DNA from: Perkinsus chesapeaki
Lineage: Eukaryota > Perkinsozoa > Perkinsida > Perkinsidae
Length of the DNA stretch: 30,683 nucleotides
NCBI GenBank assembly: GCA_013115145.1
Contig: JAAPAO010000434.1
Location: forward strand, 1-30,683
Reading direction: 5' to 3'
Positions 23,771-30,683 of this stretch are shown here, one piece after another. Numbering within the stretch: the first letter of the stretch is position 1; each line of letters starts with the position of its first letter. Both the position numbers and the translations under genes were made by a program. Under the pieces are notes generated by a model that was given only the letters and a program-made list of their open reading frames with translations, was not told the origin of the DNA and did no database searches.

Positions 23771-24286
23771 AATGGTATATAACCGTTATAGGGATTATAC
23801 TATTACAAATGATTACAAGGAAATTGGGTCTCTATAGCAAAGTTCGACCGAGCCACCACATACAGTATCTAGCGTCACATTAGCTTCGCTCCGCCAATTT
23901 TTTGGGTTTTGTTTCTACATTTTCGCTGATCAAATTGCGCACCGCCATACGAGGCTTGCCAACTCTGTTGTCGGTGAACTTCTGCTAGATTTGTCCCAAT
24001 AAAAACCAACACCTGGCGTCAGCAGTCTACCGGATCTGCCGGACGAGGCTCAACAGTATCGGACGGAACTTCCATGGCTCTTCAACTCGAACAGCGAAGT
24101 GAGGTCTAAAGTGTGCCGATACGAGGCATCCGTCACTAACAACCGGTCAATAATAATTATCGCCGTAAACCATCCTCAAGATACCATTCATGTTACCGCA
24201 TTCTGGCCTCGGAGTCAAGCTTCACATTGTTAACGTTTTCGTCCGGACTCCTAGAAGCCTGTTATTGTCAGCTTTGCTGTGTACGA
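23771..24286. promoter_or_regulatory. divergent promoter region
   Basis: 516 bp between the starts of a - strand gene (23770) and a + strand gene (24287), so two transcription starts should lie here. I see no clear TATA box or repeated operator. A T-rich run (AATTTTTTGGGTTTTG) sits near 23897-23912. Confidence 0.4.
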
Positions 24287-26146
24287 ATGATTATCCTTCT
24301 ACAATGGGTTAGCTCCATCTTAGTATGCCTATTGGCATACTGGTACATAATGAAAAGGAGGGAGAAGGGTATGCAGGAAGGTAATAGTGATATTAAAAGG
24401 TCTATCGGGTGCTACGATAGGGTACTTGCCTATGACGTGGCTCGAAGAGCACATGCTCAAAAATGATGCCTTCCCGGCCTCAATGCATGCTTCTCCTACT
24501 TGCTATGTTATCAATAGTGCTGTGTATTTCCGTGATGGCTTGCCCGACGCCAAAGCACTTGAAGAGTTACTTGAAAATAGAGTAGGCTAACTTTGTATTA
24601 CTATCCCCACTTCAAGCTCAGCTTCTCTCTTTCCATCGTTTCTCCTCGGTGGCCGATCCGACCAATAGGAGTTGGAATACCGTTAAGGTGGATATCAAGG
24701 ATCATCTGCTCCGTTATGATCCCGTGGCTGACAGCCAAGCATTGGATGATAAAATTAATGAGGTATTACCCCGACTCGTTTGGGTTAAGTGGGCTCGGTC
24801 CATCTCGGAAAACCGGGTTTCCGAGGTCGGCTTTGTGGATCACTAATCTTATTTCCTCTGCTTGTTTTCCAGATAATAAGTATCCCTTTGGATCTGAACA
24901 AGCCTCTTTGGGAGGTACACATGGTGCCTGTTAGAAGGGGATCGGATTGTATAATATTCCGAACTCATCATTCGATGGCTGATGGCCTATCTTTGGTCCG
25001 TACAATTTCCACTGTAAATGTTTCGGATTTTTTGTGCCCAGGTTACTGCATATCAGTCGTTGGCAACCGATGCGAATGGTATGCCAGCAAAGGTTGTTCC
25101 CGGCAAGGCGGCCCCTCCCCAGACTAAGATGACATTCACGAGGTTCATCCTCATGGCCGTTGATTCGGTACCGCTTTGGGGCATGTTATGTGGTCCGGAA
25201 TATGTGTTTTAGGTACGCTCAGCACTGCATATCCTTTATACTGTGTTCCAGCCATTGGAGTCATCCTTCAGCTTCAATACGCCTATAGAGCATCGTGCTG
25301 GAGATATGCGTTGGTCAGGATCGAGAAGGGCTGTTCTATTTAAACCATTCTCATTAGAGTATGTTAGAGCTATTACTAAGAAGACGCCAAAGAAGGTAAG
25401 GAATATATTTAAGATAATGTTACTTTAATAATCATGTTTCAGACTACTATTAATGATGTACTTCTATCGGCTACAGTTGGTGCTATTAAAGCCTACTCTG
25501 GTAACACTGTGGATTCCACTACAACAATGCGCACTCTTCTCGCCCTGGGGTTTCCTGCCAATCTGCCGAACAGACCTCCTACCGATAGGCTTACCAATAG
25601 CTTCTCAATTAACGCATGTGACTTAGCCAAGGTGAGCTCCACTGAGCCACTCGACTTGAGCGAATCTTCGAGGGTCAGGCTATGAGAGCTTCCGATCCCG
25701 TCAGCCGTGTGCTTGCCACCAGTAGGGCTATGGGCCGCCTTAAAAGGAGCATGGAGGCCGTGGTCGAGTTCTGGCTGATGAATGTGTTGTTTCCATTGTT
25801 ACCAGTGCAGATCTATGAGCACATAGCCAAGAAGTACTTTGCAAAGCACACCATGCTCTTCAGTAATGTCCCCGGCCCTAAGAATGGCCTTTTTCTTGCT
25901 GGGAAGGAGGTTACCGGGGTGCAAGGAATCTTTCTGGATGCCATTCCCGAGGTTGGATTTCGGTTTACATAATCGTTGTATCTGGCTGATCTCATCAGGT
26001 AACTCATATCCTACAACGATAAGGTCTACTATAACATAACATTGGATCCAGAAGTTGTCAAGGATTGGGACAAGTTCGAGCAGCTTTTCCGTGAAGAACT
26101 CCTCAGTCTTGGTCGAGCTGTCGGTATCGCTGATGATGATCTCTGA
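24287..26146 (+). CDS. wax ester synthase / diacylglycerol acyltransferase-type enzyme (copy A), 9 exons
   Basis: Transfers acyl groups from acyl-CoA to long-chain alcohols or diacylglycerol to make neutral lipid (WS/DGAT family, plant WSD1-like layout). Exons: 24287-24368, 24400-24581, 24622-24762, 24873-24995, 25042-25203, 25252-25395, 25443-25631, 25679-25951, 26024-26146; 472 residues. Residues ~1-20 form a membrane anchor. The catalytic HHSMADG (HHxxxDG) is at 167-173, preceded by PLDLNKPLWEVH. TINDVLLSATVGAI and NVPGP (404-408) with LAGKEVTG mark the C-terminal domain. The first intron is only 31 nt. The last exon needs an acceptor at 26023; the acceptor matching copy B (25998) leads to an immediate stop. 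25251-25518 is nearly identical to copy B. Lipid-droplet or ER location is expected from the family. Confidence 0.85.
25251..25518 (+). repeat. near-identical tract shared by acyltransferase copies (copy A side)
   Basis: 268 nt matching 27523-27790 with four substitutions by my alignment. It spans all of exon 6, intron 6 and the start of exon 7, and even the intron is conserved except near its acceptor. Flanking coding sequence of the two genes is clearly diverged. Confidence 0.9.
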
Positions 26147-26223
26147 GCCGCCGATATTCCGATAATCTGTATTCGATTGTAAACCATCGTCATTTATCTC
26201 AGCCGCACTTTACATCCCAAGTT

Positions 26224-26463
26224 ATGCCCATGCGCTTCACCACTCATATCACTAGTTACTGTTTTGCTATATCCAAGTTACCCATTGGTATTTTCCGTGA
26301 ATCTCGTACTGAGTTTCTCCGCTATGTTGTTCGCTTCACCGTATCCATAATGGGGACAATTCTTGTGTTGGCTAGTGCGACATGGCGGCTGCGCGATATG
26401 GACCATTCCGATACCGCTCCTCGACCTCCGCGCCGTTTGGATAACACCATCCATCTTCATTAA
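26224..26463 (+). CDS. possible small single-span membrane protein, 79 residues
   Basis: An ATG-initiated single frame between the two acyltransferases. Residues ~34-53 (VVRFTVSIMGTILVLASATW) would make one transmembrane helix, followed by a charged Pro/Arg-rich tail. No homologue is recognised. It may equally be a chance frame in the 3' UTR of copy A or the 5' flank of copy B; the hydrophobic segment is the only support. Confidence 0.3.
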   Translation: MPMRFTTHITSYCFAISKLPIGIFRESRTEFLRYVVRFTVSIMGTILVLASATWRLRDMDHSDTAPRPPRRLDNTIHLH

Positions 26464-26527
26464 CGCATATGTGACTCTAACCCTTCCCATATCGGTAGTT
26501 ACTACTTTACCCTAGCTCTATACTGCT

Positions 26528-28414
26528 ATGTTTGTTCTTATGCTAACAGGGGCATTATTGGCCCTTTTTTCTGCCTTAGCAGCTTCCTGGACTGCTCTGG
26601 TAGTTCTCCTACTTTCTGCTGGCTTCATATACTACGAAAAGTCCGGCAAGAAGAGAACACCGAAGCACGTGGCGCCGGGTAAGCATCGAGATGGACTGGT
26701 TGAAAATTCAGTTGATTGATCATAGACAGCAATGCGCTGATCAGGTGGACATCTGCGAATGACTTGGCTGGAAGAGCATATGTTAAAGAACGATACCTTC
26801 CCTCCGAGCCTGCATTCCTCCCCAACATGTATGGTTATCAACTCGGCTATGTACTTCAAGGATGGCATGCCGGAAAAAAACAAAGTCGAGAAGCTGCTGC
26901 AGGATAAGGTATCTTTTCACACATACGTGTCTCAAGGTCGATTATTTGCTCTCTCAGCTTCTCTATTTCTTCCGTTTCTCATCTGTTCCTGATTTCGAGA
27001 ACCATACGTGGAGAGCTGTCAAGGTTAACATTGAAGATCATGTCATTATGCATTCCGCTTGTGCTGATAACAAGGCGCTTGAAGACGAAATCAATGACGT
27101 GAGATTCCCCATGGATTCCCCTTTTGGTCACTTTTCGGCGTCAGGTCATCAGCCATGCTTTAGACCTCACTAAACCTGCTTGGGAGGTCCACATGATACC
27201 AGTTGAAAATGGTGATGATTGCATCATATTCAGATCACATCACTCCATCGGTGATGGTCTATCTTTGGTACGGCTATCTGTTTCCTCATCCCTCCTTTAC
27301 TCTTTGTAACTCAGATGACTGCTTACGAGTCGATGGCCACAACTGCTGATGGATCACCAGCTAAAATCATTCCTCCTAAGAAACCCTCGGCAGCTCCGAA
27401 AAACAGCTTTATTATGGCGATACTCATGGGTATTGAATATGTAAGAAGTAAACGAATGATTGCAAGTTGTGTACACCAATTCAGGTTCGTTCATTCCTCG
27501 CTCTTCTTTGGGCGTGCTACATGCCATTGGAGTCATCCTTCAGCTTCAATACGCCTATAGAGCATCGTGCTGGAGATATGCGTTGGTCAGGATCAAGAAG
27601 GGCTGTTCTATTTAAACCATTCTCATTAGAGTATGTTAGAGCTATTACTAAGAAGACACCTAAGAAGGTAAGGAATATATTTAAGATAATGTTACTTTAA
27701 TAATCATGTTTTAGACTACTATTAATGATGTACTTCTATCGGCTACAGTTGGTGCTATTAAAGCCTACTCTGGTAACACTGTGGATTCCAAGACCATCAT
27801 GCGTATGCTTTTGCCCTTTGGCTTCGAAGCCAAGTTGGATGATATGCCGGCGAATGACAGGCTCACCAATGGCTTTGCTTTCTGCAGTTGTGACCTCTCT
27901 AAGGTATACTCTCGATTCGGCCAGTTGCCCTTATCTTCTCTTCTCAGCCGATCCGGTCCAGTGATCCCGAAACTCGTCTAATGGCCACCAACAAAACGAT
28001 GAACGGTGTGAAGCATAGCCTCGAGGCGAGGGTATCTTTCTGGATGATGAATCAGTTGTTTGCTCGAGCTCCTATTGGTTTCTATCAAAAGACAGCGAGG
28101 AAGGTCTTTGCTAACCACACGGCAATCTTCAGTAACGTCCCAGGGCCTACCACTAGTCAGTACTTTGCTGGCAAGGAGGTTACCGGCGCTCAGGCCATTT
28201 TCATGAATGCCATTCCACAGGTAAAGATTCCAACTAGGTTGATTCGTGACGTGTGTGATCTCAGGTAACCCTAGTGTCTTATGATGGCAAGGTGTACTAT
28301 AACATCACATTGGACCCAACTGTGGTCAAGGATTGGGAGAAGCTCGATGATCTCTTCCGAAACGAGCTTCTAGCCATGGGAAAAGCCGTTGGTGTTGAGG
28401 GTGTTTCTCTGTAA
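26528..28414 (+). CDS. wax ester synthase / diacylglycerol acyltransferase-type enzyme (copy B), 9 exons
   Basis: Tandem paralogue of copy A with the same reaction. Exons: 26528-26678, 26745-26908, 26958-27098, 27145-27267, 27315-27440, 27485-27667, 27715-27903, 27948-28220, 28265-28414; 499 residues. Exons 3, 4, 7 and 8 are exactly the same length as in copy A (141, 123, 189, 273 nt), so the pair arose after these introns. The N-terminus has a longer hydrophobic anchor (residues ~5-35) ending in a basic KKRTPKH. Other landmarks are MTWLEEHMLKND, catalytic HHSIGDG at 184-190, and NVPGP at 422-426. The last exon is intact, ending VYYNITLDPTVVKDWEKL and a further ~25 residues. Intron 5 lies 13 codons upstream of its position in copy A. 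Confidence 0.88.
27523..27790 (+). repeat. near-identical tract shared by acyltransferase copies (copy B side)
   Basis: Partner of 25251-25518 at a constant offset of 2272. It starts inside exon 6 of copy B, 38 nt after that exon begins. It ends in exon 7 at GTGGATTCCA, after which the copies diverge at once. Confidence 0.9.
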
Positions 28415-28631
28415 GTAGATTGGAGTAAGACTACTAAGTTACTTATATATTTGTATTTTTGGCAAACTCGCTGCCGAGTGACACACTGATTTGTTTGGAT
28501 TTGTTGCTGTTGTTTTATCGATGTTTATTACAATAAACACTTTCTTCGGCCAACTCCCCAAATTGTGTTCGTCACTGCCCCCCCATGTTGTATGCGATGA
28601 TCCATATCAGTTTTTGCAGTCTCATCGTTTC

Positions 28632-29518
28632 ATGTCTGATAAATCACCAAGCCAGCCGTCGTCTCCATCGATTTCTGACACCAAGCAAAGCCCTAGAAGA
28701 TATTGTCAGCTTCGAATTTGGCTTACCTTCGTTCTCGTGCCATTTTTGAGCATTTTATTCTATAGCATTGCTGCATTCTCTGTGAGCTCTCCTACACTTA
28801 ACGAAGAGGCGGTAGCTCGAGCCGTGGACCAGGTTCAGGAGCTCTGCCCTAATATTGTTAAACCTAATTGTCGAATGAATAAGCGAACAGAACTTGAAAC
28901 GAATCATGTGTATCCGTCAATGTACTCGCTTGCAACCTTACAGCAGCACAAAGCCAGGAACGTGTTCAATGAAGTAGGTGATGATCGGCCTTGGTTCTTG
29001 CTGTTATAATACTTCTGGTTTGTTATTCAGTGTCCTGGAGGTCGCTATCTTTTCCCAGTATCTGAGTCTGACGCTGGTCGTGGATTCTTCCGACAGTCGT
29101 TTTATGTGGACCCTGATGATGATTGCCGATTGTGGGAAATGGAGCCGGTAAACCTAGGCATTTAAGCAATTGGGAGATCAGCTTTGTAACAGGTGCGTAC
29201 AAGTCTCTTCCACAACCCGTACAAGACACTCAAAATGACCAGCTTGAACCCAGATTGCTCCTCGGCAGAGATTGAAGTTGAGGCTGATGCTATGCAAGAC
29301 TCTGGTGTTATAGAAGTAAGTGAATTTTCGTAATGCATTGGTTTCATACTTATCAGGTTTACAATCGATCGAGATTTGGTAGTTTCAACTATATGGACAC
29401 GTGGCTTTCTCCCATACAGCATTTCTCATATGATGTTTTGCCTTGTGCTGTTTATGCCTTTTCTAGCCAGCCTGAGGATGTCCCACGGTATGTATGTGGA
29501 CCCTCTCCTCAAGATTAA
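28632..29518 (+). CDS. type II single-pass membrane protein of unknown family, 4 exons
   Basis: Predicted 247 residues; exons 28632-28973, 29031-29147, 29193-29315, 29357-29518, introns of 57, 45 and 41 nt, all GT-AG and in frame. A Ser/Pro-rich basic cytosolic tail (1-29) precedes one hydrophobic helix at ~30-51 (WLTFVLVPFLSILFYSIAAF). The rest should face the lumen or outside. It contains CPGGRYLFPVSESDAG, an acidic DPDDDC segment, a possible N-glycosylation site (NRS) and several cysteines. No enzyme motif recognised. An upstream in-frame ATG at 28521 would add 37 residues; I chose 28632 because it gives a conventional short tail and lies just after a pyrimidine-AG run. It is 217 nt downstream of copy B. 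Confidence 0.72.
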
Positions 29519-30079
29519 TGCAGGGCAAAATATATTATAATCGTGAAGCATCCATTTCCTTCTATTTTCTCACTCTTGTATTGTGTTAATTCACCAGCAA
29601 TCCATTCTTTCGTCTACACGAACGATCCTCCGCCAACTACGATAATACTTTGTTATTGCGGGGATCGGAAGTGCTTCTCCCCGAAGCGTGACTGAGGTGT
29701 TTTGGGCGGAAACTTGCTCGTTCGTGGAGGGTCTCCACTGGAGACATCGAGCTGTCCACGAGCCCAAGGCTGCATGCTTTCGGGAGTTGAAGATATAAGA
29801 GTTCTCTCATGAAGTAGATAGCAGAATGGCAGACAACTCAGGCCGTCGCGGTGAATGCTACTCGAGGCAATGCTAGCTGACAACTCGCCTAACTCAACTC
29901 AACGATAATACAGAATAAAGCAATAAGCAATTTGAAGTGTATGCCGTAGCAGAAAAAATAGGGCGGACATGATGCGATGCACACTGACCGCTGGAGGCGT
30001 GCTGCCGGATTGATATTAGCCGACAGAAATCAAGTTCACCAAGAGTGCTTATGTTCCCCAGGGCGAGCATCGCACCGTT
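29519..30079. other. gap between convergent genes
   Basis: No coding sequence supported. A - strand frame at 29653-29883 has no motif. A perfect short palindrome, GTCTCCA-C-TGGAGAC, sits at 29731-29745. Both neighbouring 3' UTRs should lie here. Confidence 0.4.
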
Positions 30080-30683
30080 TCAATACGCACATCTGCATAT
30101 ATCATCATTTATCTCCACAGTCATCTCGTCGATAGCTGGAAAGCTGAACATGTTAATACCGTTATAACGACACTTGACTTTTTGTAACCTTGAATAAGTT
30201 GAAGCATTAGGGAAGAACTGAGGCACCCATTTGCGACAGGCCGCCAGGTCAAAGTCAGGAATATTTTGGTATGATGTACCTAAGGACTGTGGGAACACCT
30301 TGGCGCGGAGTTCGCGTAGCCACTCCTTGGCGCCTGCGTCACTCTCGGTAGCGGGCAAGGAGATGAGGAAATGTGACATCCAACCAGGAGACCGATGATC
30401 GAATGATGTACAGCTTCCAGCTACCTCGTTACAATTGTGGGGCTGAGATAGTGCAGCGTGACCGTGGAAGAACAGCTGGACGAAGCACGGTCCCGGTTTG
30501 CAGATTTCGTTCTCGGTGGCCTCTTGCATGATACTCAAATCCTCAAGGGAGATATTCTTAGGGAAAAATCAGGACTTGCTTTCAAAGGACTGGCCTTTGT
30601 ACTTGTCATTAAACGTCCAGCACTTCTCCATTGCCGCGAGTAGCTCCTCCTCAGTGGAATGGCTAAGTCCTGCAGGTGGTAGG
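30080..30683 (-). CDS. FAD-linked oxidase with berberine-bridge (BBE) C-terminus, partial at window edge
   Basis: Only the 3' part is in the window; the gene runs off the right edge. The C-terminus follows the BBE domain plan: SYQNIPDFDL, then FFPNASTYSRLQKVK, then YNGINMFSFP, matching the family's YxNYPDxDL...LxxVKxxYDPxNxFxFP. Such enzymes oxidise sugars, alkaloids or alcohols with bicovalent FAD; the FAD domain is outside the window. The frame runs from the edge but meets an in-frame TGA at 30569-30571, inside the KS-x-FF segment. Either this is a broken allele or sequence error, or a 42-nt GT-AG intron (30534-30575) removes it and keeps frame. The stop is at 30080-30082. Confidence 0.7.

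Noticed and set aside
30569-30571. TGA as a selenocysteine codon
   Set aside because: The oxidase family has no redox selenocysteine at this place and no downstream SECIS-like element was evident to me; a stop or an intron is simpler.
1-30683. CRISPR arrays, bacterial operons, rRNA genes, integrated viral genes
   Set aside because: No regularly spaced direct repeats, no ribosome-binding-site pattern, no rRNA core motifs and no capsid, polymerase or integrase motifs were seen.

Overview
This is nuclear DNA of an intron-rich, gene-dense microbial eukaryote. Almost every gene is cut by many very small GT-AG introns, mostly 39-66 nt, with a few of 200-500 nt. Exons join in frame under the standard genetic code and intergenic gaps can be under 150 bp. 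Together with alveolate-style small proteins, this points to a protist; an alveolate such as Perkinsus is my best guess, but that is inference from gene style and no sequence match was run. All gene models below were built by hand from splice signals, reading frame and family motifs.

Layout. 281-2926 (-): a 15-exon MATE-family transporter. 2927-5536: no gene I can support. 5537-8424 (+): an 11-exon, four-EF-hand calcium-binding protein. It is followed after only 97 nt by 8522-11293 (+), a nicotinate phosphoribosyltransferase with about 18 exons (NAD salvage). 11294-14242: mostly non-coding, with a degenerate tRNA-Ser-like sequence, hairpins and a GC-richer block. 14243-14410 (+): a 55-residue secreted cysteine-rich peptide gene. 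14803-19384 (-): a 27-exon, 1030-residue coiled-coil protein with acidic/Gln-rich and Pro/Gln-rich ends. 19529-22286 (-): an FAD-dependent amine-oxidase-like protein. 22381-22982 and 23361-23770 (-): a tandem pair of small paralogues that combine two VPxGxxPG-type repeats with a cysteine-cluster tail.

From 24287 transcription switches to the + strand. Two tandem wax-ester-synthase/DGAT-type acyltransferases (24287-26146 and 26528-28414) share nearly all exon lengths and a near-identical 268-bp tract that looks like recent gene conversion. 28632-29518 (+) encodes a type II membrane protein of unknown family. The right edge (30080-30683, -) holds the 3' part of an FAD-linked, berberine-bridge-type oxidase with an in-frame TGA.

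Genes lie in codirectional runs: four - genes from 23770 down to 14803, and + genes from 24287 to 29518. The 516-bp gap at 23771-24286 is a div­ergent promoter region. The genes do not form one pathway: transport (MATE), Ca2+ signalling (EF-hand), NAD salvage, neutral-lipid synthesis (WSD pair) and flavin oxidation sit side by side. The most novel content is the VPxG/cysteine-cluster pair, the secreted cysteine-rich peptide, and the conversion tract with a shifted intron in the acyltransferase pair.
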